From contig RAPG01000005.1 in NCBI GenBank assembly GCA_005239165.1, forward strand, positions 223,949 through 287,948: 64,000 nucleotides of DNA, given 5' to 3'. Origin of the DNA: Allopusillimonas ginsengisoli. GTDB lineage: Bacteria; Pseudomonadota; Gammaproteobacteria; Burkholderiales; Burkholderiaceae_B. The notes beneath the pieces are model-generated. The model made no database searches, was not told the DNA's origin, and worked only from the letters and a program-made list of their open reading frames with translations. Of this stretch, positions 28,435 to 38,788 are shown piece after piece. Positions within the stretch are counted from its first letter, which is position 1; every line of letters starts with the position of its first letter. Made by a program: the position numbers and the translations under genes.

Positions 28435-28560
28435 GGATGACACATGCATCAGGTCGCGTCCGCACGTACGAAGGCATGGACGAGCTCAATTGAAAACAGC
28501 CCCGAACGCTTGCGAGCAGGGCTGTCCGTGTGCGGTAATGGCCGCCGGTTAGCTAGTCTT

Positions 28561-29235
28561 TCAGGCAAGAACCTTGTGCAGAAATGCAGCGATGTCTTGC
28601 ACCTCTTCCATGCAGACTGAGTGCGGCATAGGGTAGGCATGCCAGCTGACCGGGTAGCCCATTTTTTCGAGAGCCTGGCGTGACGCCTCGGCCCGGTCGA
28701 TGGCAACCACGGGGTCCATAGTGCCATGAGCCATAAATATCGGTGTGTCGCGGTTTGCGTCGTGCCGTTCGGCCTCAGCAAGGGCCGCCAGTGGCAGGTA
28801 GCCTGAGAGCGCAATCATGCCCGCCAGTTTCTGCGGCAAGCGCAGACCTGTATGCAGTGTCATGGCGCTACCTTGCGAGAAACCGGCCAGCACGATATTG
28901 GAGGTGGCTATGCCGCGCCCGTTCTCACGGGCGATCAATGCGCCGATGGCCTGTTCAGATGCGCGCACACCCGCTTCGTCTTCGCGGCGCACCAAGTCGG
29001 GGGTGAAGATGTCATACCAGGCCCGCATGGCCATGCCTTGATTAATGGTGACAGGGCGCACCGGCGCATGCGGAAATACGAATCGGGTGGGCGGAACATC
29101 GGTCAGGCCCAGCTCGGGCACCAGGGGCGCAAAATCGTTGCCGTCGGCACCCAGCCCATGTAGCCAGATGACAGCGCGTTCGGGGTTTGGCCCCGTTTCG
29201 ATTTCAATGCACTCCAGTAAGGCGGTTGTGCTCAT
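28561..29235 (-). CDS. phospholipase/carboxylesterase-family alpha/beta hydrolase
   Basis: A 224-residue esterase of the EstB/YpfH/acyl-protein-thioesterase type. It has [14 protein letters not shown] (oxyanion region), the nucleophile elbow GFSQGSAM (Ser120), [10 protein letters not shown] with the catalytic Asp, and a C-terminal PMPHSVC histidine. It hydrolyses short-chain carboxyl esters; the physiological substrate is unknown. Its start overlaps the end of darP by 4 bp, indicating cotranscription. Confidence 0.9.
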   Translation of the reverse strand: MSTTALLECIEIETGPNPERAVIWLHGLGADGNDFAPLVPELGLTDVPPTRFVFPHAPVRPVTINQGMAMRAWYDIFTPDLVRREDEAGVRASEQAIGALIARENGRGIATSNIVLAGFSQGSAMTLHTGLRLPQKLAGMIALSGYLPLAALAEAERHDANRDTPIFMAHGTMDPVVAIDRAEASRQALEKMGYPVSWHAYPMPHSVCMEEVQDIAAFLHKVLA

Positions 29236-29785
29236 GTCTGTTGCTTCTCCTTCTGTTCGTCCAGTGTCTTGAGCGCCTGGAAAAGCGCCCGGTAATGTTT
29301 GCGCTGGGGTTCCTGACCTGCCTGCAGGGCGGCATTGGCCTGGGTTTCTTTGCGACCCTGGCGGATAAGAGTGCGCAGATGCTGCGCATCAGCGCCCGGA
29401 TATTCTTGCAGCAGTTCCGTCAGGGCGGCATCGTCGCGCAGCAGGATATCGCGCAGGCTCTCGATTCTGTGCATGGCGCGCGTCTGTTCGCGGGAGCCAT
29501 TTTTCCAGATATCGATCTGGCTGCGGATAGCGTCGGCATCGACATCACGCATGAGTTTGCCTACATAATGTATCTGGCGCCGCGCCCTTCGCGAGCCGTC
29601 GTGCGTTGCGCCAGAATTAAGGCGTCGTACAATTTTTCAGACAGCGGCAGCTGTTTAAGCTGCGAGGCTGAAAGGTCAACCAGCTCCTTGCCCAGGTCTT
29701 GTAAGGCAAGCATATCGCGCTTTACCTGGGATTTACTTGGGCCGTCGTAGCCCGAATCATTGTCTTCAGTGGTTGTGTTGTGCAT
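29232..29785 (-). CDS. darP: DarP/YjgA-family (DUF615) ribosome biogenesis factor, frameshifted
   Basis: Two frames (29561-29785 and 29232-29552) form one protein of about 184 residues. The first starts with [23 protein letters not shown] and ends [10 protein letters not shown]; the second continues [17 protein letters not shown]. Restoring one base in the GC-rich GGCGCC stretch at 29576-29584 gives [21 protein letters not shown], the family's conserved core. DarP binds the 50S precursor late in assembly. I take the break as a sequencing deletion. Confidence 0.88.
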
Positions 29786-29847
29786 GGCAGCGCCAAAAGC
29801 TAATTCGTTAATTGCTTTATCATAACCGTCTCACCCAAAAGAGCATT

Positions 29848-31214
29848 ATGAGCGACCAATCTATTTCTTCTTTACCTGTCACGCAAAACCAGACCTGGTT
29901 CCGTGAACTGGTCAGCGACGCGCTGGCCCATGCCAAATCCCTAGGGGCTTCCGATGCCGTAGCCGAGGTCTCCGAAAGCCGGGGCCTGTCTGTAGCGGTG
30001 CGCAACGACGACGTCGAAACCGTCGAGCAGACCCGCGACCGATCGCTTGATGTCACCGTATTTGCCGGGCAGAAGCGTGGTTCTGCCTCAACGTCTGACT
30101 TTTCGGCTAAGGCGTTGCGCGAAACTGTCGAGGCCGCCTGGCATATAGCGCGCTACACGGCCGCCGATCCTGCGGCGGGCCTGCCAGAAGCCAGCGAGCT
30201 GGCCACGCAGTTTCCAGACCTGCAACTCCATCACGTCTGGGATATTTCCGCAGAAGAAGCTGCTGCGCTGGCCATTAAGGCCGAGCGTGCGGCGCGTGGT
30301 GTCAGCCCCCTCATCACCAACTCTGATGGCGCTTCGGTCGATACATCTGAAGGCCATTTTGTACTGGGCAACAGCCGCGGTTTCATGGGTGGCTATCCCT
30401 ACTCGCGTCACGGCCTGTCAGTTGCACCCATTGCCGGCAAGGGCGCGACCATGCAGCGTGATTACTGGTATACCTCGGCCCGGGCTGCGCACGATCTGGC
30501 CGATCCGGCCACCGTCGGGCGGTATGCTGCCGAACGTACCCTGGCGCGGCTGTCGGCGCGCCGTATCAAGACGGGCCGCTTCCCGGTGCTGTTTGAGGCG
30601 CCGGTGGCTATTGGCCTTTTGGGCGCCCTTGTTCAGGCGACCAGTGGCGGTGCACTTTATCGCAAAGCGAGCTTTCTGCTCGACTCTCTGGGCAAGCAGG
30701 TGCTGGCAGATCATCTCGATGTTTACGAAGACCCGTTCATACGCGGTGCCATGGGCAGCTCTATGTTCGATTCCGAAGGGGTGCGCACTCATGCCCGCGA
30801 TGTCGTGGTGGCAGGCATGCTTGGCGGATACTTTCTGTCTACGTATACAGCACGCAAGCTCAACATGAAAACCACCGGCAATGCCGGAGGTTCGCATAAC
30901 CTCAGGCTTAGCTCACGGCTTACTGCGCCCGCTGACGATCTCGACGCCATGCTCAAAAAATGGGCACCGGGTTTCTCGTCACCGAGCTCATTGGCCAGGG
31001 GGTCAATTATGTAACGGGCGACTACTCAAGAGGAGCCTTTGGGTACTGGGTCAAGAACGGCGAAATCCAGCATGCCGTGCAAGAGGTCACCATTGCAGGC
31101 AACATGTCAGATATGTTCAGGCAGATCGTGGCAGTGGGGGCTGACACCTTTACGCGCGGGTCAAAATCTACCGGCTCTGTGCTCATCGAACAAATGGCGA
31201 TAGCGGGCCAGTAG
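29848..31214 (+). CDS. pmbA: metalloprotease TldE/PmbA, frameshifted
   Basis: About 455 residues after correction. TldE forms the TldD/TldE zinc-protease heterodimer that degrades unfolded peptides and matures some modified peptides. Visible are [42 protein letters not shown] and [20 protein letters not shown]. The first frame stops at 31014; adding one A in the six-base run at 30955-30960 gives [19 protein letters not shown] and reading continues to 31214, with [23 protein letters not shown]. The ATG at 29848 is preferred over an upstream start at 29812. It is divergent from darP, as in many proteobacteria. Confidence 0.92.
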
Positions 31215-31341
31215 CGGTTACGGAGCCAGACGCCCACGCTTTGCCTACGCAAAACGTTACAGATTCTGCAACACGGTGTAATATCTGCCGTGAAGTTATC
31301 TATCTAACTACAGTCGTAAGTGATCCAAAGGAGAGTTTTTG

Positions 31342-32442
31342 ATGCAACGTCGTTCATTTCTAAAAAAAGCCGGCCTTGGGGCGGTGGCAGGAGCAGCGGT
31401 TGCGGCACCCGCATTCGCCCAGACCAACCCCAAGATCAGCTGGAAGATGACGTCTACTTTCGGACCTTCGCTTCCTGCACTCTTTGGCTCGGCTCAAACG
31501 TTCTGCAAAATGGTAGAAGAAGCCACTGACGGCAATTTCTCTATCCGTCTTTATCCCGCAGGCGAGATTGTCCCGGGCTTTGGCGTTATGGACGCCGTCG
31601 GTAATCGTACGGTAGAAGCTGGCCAGACCGCTTCGTACTACTACTACGGTAAAGATCCTTCCTTCTGCTTCGATACTGCAGTGCCCTTTGGCCTGAACCA
31701 GCGCCAGATGTACGCCTGGGTGTACGAAGCGGGCGGTCTGAAGCTATTGCGTGAACTGTTTGCGCCGCGCAATATCGTTAACTTCCCGATGGGTAACACG
31801 GGCACGCAAATGGGCGGCTGGTATCGTAAAGAAATCAAGTCGACCGAAGACCTCAAGGGTCTCAAAATGCGTACGGCGGGTTTTGCCGGTGAGGTGCTCT
31901 CCCGCATGGGCGTGATCCCTCAGCAAATTCCACCTGGCGACATTTACCCGTCGCTCGAAAAAGGCACGCTTGATGCCGTAGAGTTCGTGGGCCCGGTTGA
32001 TGACGAAAAGCTTGGTTTCCAGAAAGTGGCCAAGTACTACTACTATCCAGGCTGGTGGGAAGGCTCTGCGCAGGTGTCGCTGTATATCAATGACGGCGCA
32101 TATAACGAGCTGCCCAAAAACTACCAGTCACTTGTTGACATCGCGTCGCGCGCAGCTGGTAACAATTTGGCTGCCTACTACGATGCAAACAGCCCGGCCG
32201 CTCTGCGTCGGCTTATCGGAAGCGGCGCCGTGCTCAAGGCGTTTCCGCGTGATGTCATGGATGCCTCATTCAAAACGTCGAACGAGGTTTTCAAAGAGTT
32301 CTGCGAGAAAGACGCACAATTCAAGAAAATCCACGACAACTACATGGGCTTCCGTGACAGCATCGTACCGTGGTTCCGTGTCGCTGAAGACTCTTACGAA
32401 AACTACCTTGGCCTTGCTCTGGCTAACCAGAAAAAAGGTTAA
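31342..32442 (+). CDS. TRAP transporter substrate-binding protein (DctP/TakP type)
   Basis: 366 residues. A Tat-like signal MQRRSFLKKAGLGAVAGAAV...AFA precedes a TRAP periplasmic receptor. Motifs include LRTAG-like KMRTAGFAGEVLSRMGVIPQQIPPGDIYPSLEKGTLDAVEFVGPVDD and a YYYYPGWWEG segment typical of the 2-oxoacid/mannitol-type DctP branch. It likely binds a carboxylate. No permease gene is adjacent: a terminator and the rplM operon follow, so it must pair with membrane subunits encoded elsewhere. A TTG three bases upstream is an alternative start. Confidence 0.9.
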   Translation: MQRRSFLKKAGLGAVAGAAVAAPAFAQTNPKISWKMTSTFGPSLPALFGSAQTFCKMVEEATDGNFSIRLYPAGEIVPGFGVMDAVGNRTVEAGQTASYYYYGKDPSFCFDTAVPFGLNQRQMYAWVYEAGGLKLLRELFAPRNIVNFPMGNTGTQMGGWYRKEIKSTEDLKGLKMRTAGFAGEVLSRMGVIPQQIPPGDIYPSLEKGTLDAVEFVGPVDDEKLGFQKVAKYYYYPGWWEGSAQVSLYINDGAYNELPKNYQSLVDIASRAAGNNLAAYYDANSPAALRRLIGSGAVLKAFPRDVMDASFKTSNEVFKEFCEKDAQFKKIHDNYMGFRDSIVPWFRVAEDSYENYLGLALANQKKG

Positions 32443-32488
32443 GCTCGCTGGGCACAACGTCAGGTTTGCCTGACGTTTCTGCCTTAAA

Positions 32489-32534
32489 AAGCCTCTTTGT
32501 GCGCCGCAGTTTGCGTTGTGCAAAGAGGTTTTTT
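32489..32534 (+). terminator. intrinsic terminator after the orphan TRAP binding protein
   Basis: CCTCTTTG (32492-32499) pairs with CAAAGAGG (32521-32528), extended by wobble pairs, and is followed by six T residues. It isolates the TRAP binding protein gene from the rplM promoter. Confidence 0.85.
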
Positions 32535-32589
32535 GTGGATCTCGCGCCACAGCGCTTTACGGTATTGCTTGCGCCTGTGCGGGTGATAA

Positions 32590-32617
32590 ATGACAGGCAT
32601 ACAAAATATGCTATTAT
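32590..32617 (+). promoter_or_regulatory. candidate sigma-70 promoter of rplM-rpsI
   Basis: ATGACA (32590-32595) and TATTAT (32612-32617) are spaced by 16 bp in an AT-rich stretch, about 90 bp upstream of the rplM ATG. The leader between promoter and gene could host autoregulation, but I see no distinct structure. Confidence 0.45.
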
Positions 32618-32708
32618 TTAAGGCTTTCCTGGCTTTTGTACGGGCGGATCATAACGTCTTGACAGGTTAGTAGGCACGGAAACCTCCCAACTTTTATTAG
32701 GAACCATC

Positions 32709-33137
32709 ATGAAGACCTTTGTGGCCAAGCCGCATGAAGTCAAGCGTGACTGGTACGTGATTGACGCCAAGGGCAAAGTCCTCGGTCGTGTGGCCAGCGA
32801 AGTCGCACGCCGTTTGCGCGGCAAGCACAAGCCCGAATTCACGCCCCACGTTGACACCGGTGATTACATCGTCATTATCAACGCTGCCGATGTTGTCGTT
32901 ACCGGCAACAAGACGGAAGACAAAATCTACTACCGTCACTCGAACTACCCTGGCGGTATCAGCGAGACCAACTTCCGGAAGATGCAAGAGCGTTTTCCTG
33001 GCCGTGCCCTGCAGAAAGCCGTCAAAGGCATGCTGCCTAAAGGCCCCCTGGGTTACGCCATGGCCAAGAAGCTCAAGATTTACGCTGGCGCCGAGCATCC
33101 GCATTCCGCTCAGCAGCCCAAGCCGCTCGAATTCTAA
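32709..33137 (+). CDS. rplM: 50S ribosomal protein L13
   Basis: A 142-residue ribosomal protein. The start [33 protein letters not shown] and the segments [22 protein letters not shown] and [28 protein letters not shown] are diagnostic. It contacts 23S rRNA and is needed early in 50S assembly. The rpsI gene follows after 9 bp in the universally common rplM-rpsI operon. Confidence 0.99.
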   Translation: MKTFVAKPHEVKRDWYVIDAKGKVLGRVASEVARRLRGKHKPEFTPHVDTGDYIVIINAADVVVTGNKTEDKIYYRHSNYPGGISETNFRKMQERFPGRALQKAVKGMLPKGPLGYAMAKKLKIYAGAEHPHSAQQPKPLEF

Positions 33138-33146
33138 GGATAGGTC

Positions 33147-33539
33147 ATGATCGGTAACTGGAACTATGGAACAGGCCGCCGTAAAACTTCGGTGGCTCGC
33201 GTGTTCTTAAAAAAAGGCTCGGGCAAAATCGTTGTCAACGGCAAGCCCGTTGATGAGTATTTCGCTCGCGAAACTGGCCGCATGGTCGTTCGTCAGCCCC
33301 TGACTCTCACCAACCACCTCGAATCGTTTGACTTCCACGTCAACGTGCACGGCGGCGGTGAAAGTGGTCAGGCAGGCGCGGTGCGTCACGGTATTACCCG
33401 TGCGCTCATCGACTACGACGAAACGCTCAAGTCGCCCCTGAAGCAAGCTGGCTTCGTGACCCGCGATGCTCGTGAAGTCGAACGTAAAAAAGTCGGCTTC
33501 CACAAAGCACGCCGTCGCAAGCAGTTCAGCAAGCGTTAA
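33147..33539 (+). CDS. rpsI: 30S ribosomal protein S9
   Basis: A 130-residue ribosomal protein beginning [32 protein letters not shown] and ending with the basic tail [17 protein letters not shown], which reaches the P-site tRNA. It is cotranscribed with rplM and followed by a strong terminator. Confidence 0.99.
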   Translation: MIGNWNYGTGRRKTSVARVFLKKGSGKIVVNGKPVDEYFARETGRMVVRQPLTLTNHLESFDFHVNVHGGGESGQAGAVRHGITRALIDYDETLKSPLKQAGFVTRDAREVERKKVGFHKARRRKQFSKR

Positions 33540-33565
33540 TCCGGGGCCTCTGGCCTTGCAGTATC

Positions 33566-33594
33566 AAAAACCCCGGCCTTGGCCGGGGTTTTTT
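33566..33594 (+). terminator. intrinsic terminator of rplM-rpsI
   Basis: An A-run, CCCCGGCC, a short TT-centred loop, GGCCGGGG and a T-run (six Ts) form a near-perfect symmetric hairpin 27 bp after the rpsI stop. The A- and T-runs on both sides could also make it work in the opposite direction. Confidence 0.92.
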
Positions 33595-33687
33595 GCCTTA
33601 CACACAGGTTCGCCATGGTGTATCGCCATTTTCAGGCGGGCTTGTTGCATAATCTACCTATATTGGTTTCTTTTTTCGGAGATGGCT

Positions 33688-34751
33688 ATGACTTCAGCAG
33701 CAAACACCCACATCAAGGTCGGAATCGTGGGCGGCACTGGCTACACCGGTGTAGAGCTGCTGCGTCTGCTGTCACAACATCCCAATGCGCAACTGACGGC
33801 TATCACCTCGCGCAAAGAAGACGGGCTGCCTGTGGCCGACATGTACCCCAATCTGCGTGGTCGTACCGCGCTGTGTTTTCAGGCGCCTGACAAGGCGGCA
33901 CTGCATGAGTGCGATGTGGTGTTTTTGCCACGCCGCATGGGGTGGCCATGAGCCAGGCCGAGCAACTGCTCAAACACAATGTCCGCATTATTGATCTGGC
34001 GGCAGATTTCCGGCTGCAAGACACGTCGGCGTTCGAGAAATGGTACAAAATGCCGCACGCGTGTACCGACATTCTTCGTGAAGCCGCTTATGGGCTGGTT
34101 GAGCTGAATCGCGAAAAAGTTGCGCAGGCGCGGGTTATTGGTAATCCTGGTTGCTACCCGACCACCGTGCTTTTGGGGCTGGCACCGCTGCTCGAAAGCG
34201 GCAAGCAGCTTGTTGACAGCAGCCGCATTATTGCTGACTGCAAGTCAGGTGTGTCGGGTGCTGGTCGCAACCTGGCGGTGGGGTCGATGTTTTCTGAGGC
34301 CAGCGATAACTTCAAGGCGTACGGTCTGGGCGGGCACCGTCATCAGGCCGAAATTACCGAGCAGCTTCATGCCATGACAGGCAAACCGGTGGGGCTTACC
34401 TTTGTACCGCATCTGGTGCCCATGATTCGCGGCATGTTCTCGACCATTTACGTCGATATTTTGCCCGACGCGCGTAATACTGATTTTCAGGCACTATTTG
34501 AGCAGCGATATGCAGGCGAGGCATTCGTCGATGTCATGCCGGCTGGCAGCGTACCCGAAACCCGTAGCGTGCGGGCGTCAAACACTTTGCGTATTGCTGT
34601 TCATCGGCCAGATAACGGCGACAAGCTTATTATTCTTGTCGTGCAAGACAACCTGGTAAAAGGCGCATCCGGGCAGGCAGTGCAAAACATGAACCTCATG
34701 TTTGGGCTGCCCGAGTCCACTGGCCTTGAACAGGTGGCGGTGCTCCCCTAA
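33688..34751 (+). CDS. argC: N-acetyl-gamma-glutamyl-phosphate reductase, frameshifted
   Basis: Third enzyme of arginine biosynthesis. The NADP-binding start is [20 protein letters not shown]. The first frame ends after [13 protein letters not shown]; adding one T in the five-base run at 33922-33926 gives [21 protein letters not shown], the normal sequence. The second part has the catalytic [27 protein letters not shown] and [11 protein letters not shown]. Corrected length is about 354 residues. The ATG at 33688 follows GGAG at good spacing. A sequencing deletion is the likeliest cause. Confidence 0.93.
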
Positions 34752-34821
34752 CTGTCACATGGCGGGAACTGTTTCCCGTCATACCGGTCTTTAGTGGGAT
34801 GCAAAAAAACAAGCAAATGAC

Positions 34822-35499
34822 GTGGCTGGGCCTGCAAACGTTTATGTGCCACCGCGTCGAGGTGGCGGATTCTGGTTTTTGTTGTTGCTGGGGCTGCTTC
34901 TGGGTGTCGTGCTGGGCGGTTTTGGTGCGCGTTACTGGTTTCAGGGCGAGGCCACCCGTCAGTTCAGTACCATGAAGTCTATGTTACAAAATGATCTCGT
35001 CGAGGCCAGAGCTGAACTCGCCGCGTCGCAGGCACACATTGATGCGCTGACGGGCAGCCTTATGGTTGAAGAGGGTACTCGCAAAGGGCTTGAGACAACG
35101 CTGCAAACAACGCAAGAAGATCTGGGGCAGGCGCGCGAGCATCTGGCGTTTTTTGAACAGCTTTTTCCGCCAGGAAAGCAGGGCTCAATTAGCATACGGG
35201 GGCTAGAGGCCAAGCGGCAGGGGGCGGGCTTGCAATATCGTGCGCTATTTATGCGCAATGCCAACAACGCGCCCACGTTCGAAGGAGTTTTGCAGTTTGT
35301 AGTACGCGGCCGGGCCGCTGGAAAACCGCTTACGGTAACCGTCGACAGCCGTCCCCAGCTTGAGTTTGATGCCTTTCAGCGCAGTACCGGTATTTTAAAT
35401 CTGCCCAAAGGCTTCGAGCCTGAAAAACTGACGCTTAATGTGCTTGAGGGCAAGGCTGTTCGTGCCAGCCACACCATTGATGTTGCGCCTGCAGAATAA
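34822..35499 (+). CDS. membrane-anchored coiled-coil protein (DUF6776-like)
   Basis: 225 residues starting at a GTG. A short N-terminal tail (PPRRGGG) is followed by one transmembrane helix (about 16-36), a predicted periplasmic coiled coil (about 45-115, rich in Glu, Gln, Leu and Ala) and a beta-rich C-terminal domain with LQYRALFMRNANNAPTFEGVLQFVV. It resembles proteins often found next to erpA in Bordetella relatives. Function is unknown; a link to envelope or fatty-acid metabolism is not supported by visible motifs. Confidence 0.7.
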   Translation: MAGPANVYVPPRRGGGFWFLLLLGLLLGVVLGGFGARYWFQGEATRQFSTMKSMLQNDLVEARAELAASQAHIDALTGSLMVEEGTRKGLETTLQTTQEDLGQAREHLAFFEQLFPPGKQGSISIRGLEAKRQGAGLQYRALFMRNANNAPTFEGVLQFVVRGRAAGKPLTVTVDSRPQLEFDAFQRSTGILNLPKGFEPEKLTLNVLEGKAVRASHTIDVAPAE

Positions 35500-35565
35500 G
35501 CCGACGTCGGTGTTATAGTAGTTAATGTATTGATGCGCGGCCAAATGGCCGCCACGGAGTATCAC

Positions 35566-35934
35566 ATGAATAGCCTTATCGAAACAACCGATCTACAAGC
35601 GCCCCCGTCGCCGCTGGTTTTTACCGATGCGGCCGCAAGCAAGGTAAAACAGCTGCTTGATGAAGAGGGCAACCCCGAACTGAAGCTGCGTGTTTTTGTG
35701 CAGGGCGGTGGCTGCTCTGGCTTTCAGTATGGTTTTACTTTTGATGAAACCATTAATGACGATGACACCACCATCGACAAAGAAGGTGTGCAGTTGCTCG
35801 TAGACCCTATGAGCTTTCAGTATCTGGTTGGCGCCGAAATCGACTACAAAGACGACCTCGAAGGCGCGCAGTTTGTTATTCGCAACCCCAACGCTACGTC
35901 AACGTGTGGCTGTGGTTCGTCGTTTGTACCTTAA
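35566..35934 (+). CDS. erpA: iron-sulfur cluster insertion protein ErpA
   Basis: A 122-residue A-type Fe-S carrier with the three conserved cysteines: GGGCSGF (Cys50) and CGCGSSF near the C-terminus (Cys114, Cys116). It passes clusters to apoproteins such as those of isoprenoid synthesis. The ATG at 35566 follows CGGAG; an upstream in-frame start at 35530 would add 12 unconserved residues. Confidence 0.95.
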   Translation: MNSLIETTDLQAPPSPLVFTDAAASKVKQLLDEEGNPELKLRVFVQGGGCSGFQYGFTFDETINDDDTTIDKEGVQLLVDPMSFQYLVGAEIDYKDDLEGAQFVIRNPNATSTCGCGSSFVP

Positions 35935-35946
35935 ACCAGCGCCGTT

Positions 35947-37098
35947 TTAAGCCGGGTAACGGCAACCCAGCAGTACTGGGTGGCGCGCCCCGGTTACCGA
36001 AGGCAGGCCCGCGCACACGCCTGTGTCGTGCGCCCAGGCCAGCCAGGCAAATGCCAAAGCTTCTACCTGCTGTACTGGCACACCCCGTTCTGCAGTCGTG
36101 TAAACGGGGAAACCCACAGCCGCTTTCAACGCTTCCATCAGCTGTGCGTTTAACGCACCTCCTCCGCAAACAAGCAGTTCTTGTGTGTCTGGCCCCTGAC
36201 TGGCTATGGCCTGCGCGATAGTGTGGGCAGTAAGCTGCAGCAGCGTTGCCTGTATGTCAGCGGGCGTCAGGCCATGGCGGTCGGTGCCATACGCGGAAAG
36301 GCGATTGCTTAGCCACGCCTTATTAAATTGATCGCGCCCGGTTGATTTGGGTGGGGCTTGTGCAAACCACGGTTCACTATCTATGAAATAGGCGAGCAGC
36401 GCCGCATCAGCTTGGCCGCTGGCTGCCCAGGCTCCGTTTTCATCGTAGGCCAGGCCAGTGTGCTCGTGTGCCCACATGTCGAGCAACACGTTTGCTGGCC
36501 CTGTATCGAACCCGCCTGCGGGCTGCCCTGGCTTGAGCAAGGTGACGTTGGCAATGCCACCCAAATTCAATACGGCACAGCTACGATCACCGCCAAATAG
36601 CGCATGGTGAAACGCAGGAACCAGCGGTGCACCCTGGCCGCCCGCGGCCACATCACGTGACCTGAAGTCGGCAATGACGTCGATACCGGTTAGCTCGGTG
36701 AGTAGGGCGGGCGCATTAATTTGTATGGTGTAGCCCGCTGCCGGATCATGGCGTACGGTTTGCCCGTGTGCCCCGATGGCGCGCACCTGCTCATGCTGAA
36801 CGCCCGATGCGCTGATAAGCCGCGTGCAGGTGTCGGCGTACAGCCGGGCCAGGGCGTTGCCCGCCAGGGCGGCACGTGCAAGTTCATTGTGGCCTGGCAG
36901 ATTTAATGCCAGAAATTCTGCGCGCAAAGAAGGCGGCATGGGCGTGGATAACGATGCCACGATACGCGGACGACTGGGGAGGGCAAAATCAGCCAGTACG
37001 CCGTCGATGCCGTCAGTGCTGGTGCCCGACATTAGGCCTATATATAACGGCCCTGGCAGGACGGCATGCTCGCCGTCAGTCGCAGCTGAGACACTCAA
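35947..37098 (-). CDS. anmK: anhydro-N-acetylmuramic acid kinase
   Basis: A 383-residue ASKHA-fold kinase that opens and phosphorylates 1,6-anhydro-MurNAc during cell-wall recycling. The ATP-binding start YIGLMSGTSTDGIDGVL, the IGAHGQTVRHDP motif, DFRSRDVAAGGQGAPLVPAFH and the C-terminal VCGGGALN are all present. The ATG overlaps the stop of the M23 peptidase gene by 4 bp (ATGA), a pairing often seen in betaproteobacteria. Confidence 0.97.
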   Translation of the reverse strand: MSVSAATDGEHAVLPGPLYIGLMSGTSTDGIDGVLADFALPSRPRIVASLSTPMPPSLRAEFLALNLPGHNELARAALAGNALARLYADTCTRLISASGVQHEQVRAIGAHGQTVRHDPAAGYTIQINAPALLTELTGIDVIADFRSRDVAAGGQGAPLVPAFHHALFGGDRSCAVLNLGGIANVTLLKPGQPAGGFDTGPANVLLDMWAHEHTGLAYDENGAWAASGQADAALLAYFIDSEPWFAQAPPKSTGRDQFNKAWLSNRLSAYGTDRHGLTPADIQATLLQLTAHTIAQAIASQGPDTQELLVCGGGALNAQLMEALKAAVGFPVYTTAERGVPVQQVEALAFAWLAWAHDTGVCAGLPSVTGARHPVLLGCRYPA

Positions 37099-38519
37099 GG
37101 CTTTGCCTGAGTGCTGGCCCCCTGACTGGAGGGCTGTTCTGCTTGTGCCAGCGCGATGGCCGAGTCGTTCGTGAGGTCGTCAGGGCGTGCCGCGATGTTG
37201 ATATGCTCGCGGTACTGTGCGACCACTACATTGAAGGCTTGACGCTCGGCATCATCAAGCACGCGTGCTACCGGCAGGTCGAGTGAAAGAGGATCAACCG
37301 CTTTGTTGTTAACGCGGAACTCATAATGCAGATGCGGGCCTGTGGCCCAACCGGTCGAACCCACATAGCCGATGAGATCGCCCTGGTTGACGCGGTCGCC
37401 CTTTTTAAGTCCTTTGGCAAAGCGGCTTTGGTGTGCGTACAGCGTGCTGATGCCATTGTGATGCTCGAGGATGACCACGTTGCCATAGCCGTTTTGCCAG
37501 CCCTTGAACGCCACGACGCCATCTGCTGTTGCCTGAATAGGGGTTCCGGAAGGGGCGGCATAATCTACCCCCTTGTGAGAGCGCCATTTGCCGTGGACGG
37601 GATGCTTGCGCAGACCGAAGGTGGAACTGATACGTGTGAATTTGATGGCGTTACGCAGAAAAGCGCCTTTGAGGTTTTTTCCGCTGAAATCGTAGTAGCT
37701 GCCTGATGCGTTTTCATTGGGCTGAAACCAGACGGCCTCGTAAACATCGTCTTTATTCTGGAACTCAAGCGCCAGTACACGGCCACCACCGATTTCCTGG
37801 CCGTTATGTGAATAGGCTTCATAAACTACGCGAAAGCGATCATTTTTGCGCAGGTCGCGCAGAAAATCGATTTTGCTGCCCAGAATGTCGGTCATTTGCT
37901 GGGTTACTGAATCGGGGATGTCGGCGCGGTCGGTGGCGCCAAACAGAGAGCTTTCGATGCGCCCTTCGGCCACTTTGACCTGAACGTCGGCGGGGGCGGT
38001 TTGCTCGGTGGCCACGAAGCTGCCCTCGCCATCAGGGCTTATTTCGAGCCACTTCGATACATACCCGTTTTTGTCCCTGACGCCGGGCGTGTGGTTATAC
38101 CGCAGCCAGATCAGGTTGCCATCGCGGTCAAGCGCCACTTGCAGTGTGCGGCCGGGGTAGAGTTTGTAGATGGATCTGGCGTTTTTGTTTTGAACCAGAA
38201 ACTGCTGCAGCCCGGGCTCTTGAATGCGTAGGCGCTGGAGCAGCGCGGCCAGTGTGTCGCCGCGCCGGATCTGTGTTTCGCTGATGAAGGGAGTGCTTGA
38301 AAGAGAACCCAGAACGATGGGGTTTTCGGGGACGGACAGCGTTTGGCGGGCCTGGTAAAACGGAGGGGCTTCGGGCGGCTTTACGACCGCCAGCGCGGCC
38401 GCTCCCGCAAACAGACCAAGCGCGAGCAGCGCCAGGCCATTACGAAAAAAGTGTCGCTTGCGATGCGCGCGTAACACTTCACGATAAGAGGGAGCTTCGG
38501 TTTTCCCTGTTTCGGACAT
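37095..38519 (-). CDS. M23 (LytM-type) peptidoglycan endopeptidase, OapA/MepM-like
   Basis: About 474 residues from ATG 38519 (MSETGKTEAPS); an ATG 39 bp upstream also exists. A membrane anchor (about 27-46) is followed by a LysM/OapA-like domain (RRGDTLAALLQRLRI) and a C-terminal M23 metallopeptidase. Its zinc ligands lie in SHKGVDYAAPSG and HLHYEFRVN. It likely cuts D,D-crosslinks in murein to allow growth. It is in an operon with anmK and divergent from tyrS. Confidence 0.92.
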   Translation of the reverse strand: MSETGKTEAPSYREVLRAHRKRHFFRNGLALLALGLFAGAAALAVVKPPEAPPFYQARQTLSVPENPIVLGSLSSTPFISETQIRRGDTLAALLQRLRIQEPGLQQFLVQNKNARSIYKLYPGRTLQVALDRDGNLIWLRYNHTPGVRDKNGYVSKWLEISPDGEGSFVATEQTAPADVQVKVAEGRIESSLFGATDRADIPDSVTQQMTDILGSKIDFLRDLRKNDRFRVVYEAYSHNGQEIGGGRVLALEFQNKDDVYEAVWFQPNENASGSYYDFSGKNLKGAFLRNAIKFTRISSTFGLRKHPVHGKWRSHKGVDYAAPSGTPIQATADGVVAFKGWQNGYGNVVILEHHNGISTLYAHQSRFAKGLKKGDRVNQGDLIGYVGSTGWATGPHLHYEFRVNNKAVDPLSLDLPVARVLDDAERQAFNVVVAQYREHINIAARPDDLTNDSAIALAQAEQPSSQGASTQAKP

Positions 38520-38788
38520 AAGAACTGAACCTGGTAATGCGCTGCGGCGCTGCGTCAAAAAAGCTTATGAAAAAAAACGAGCCCGTCCTGGGGCCATGGA
38601 CACCCTGTAGAGGGATGGAGCATCGTTTTTGTAGCGGAGCGCGGTATTATATGTGGCGGTTTAGGTTGCAGATGCCGCCTGAGGTGGCAATAAAGCACCA
38701 TGCAGAGTTTGCGCTTGCACGCTATGCTAGCGTATAAAGCGCTATTTTTCGAGCATTTTTTTATCTTTCTTAGTTAAAGTACTTTCTT

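Noticed and set aside
28320..28440. CRISPR array
   Set aside because: The 7-bp units are contiguous with no spacers; it is a simple tandem repeat.
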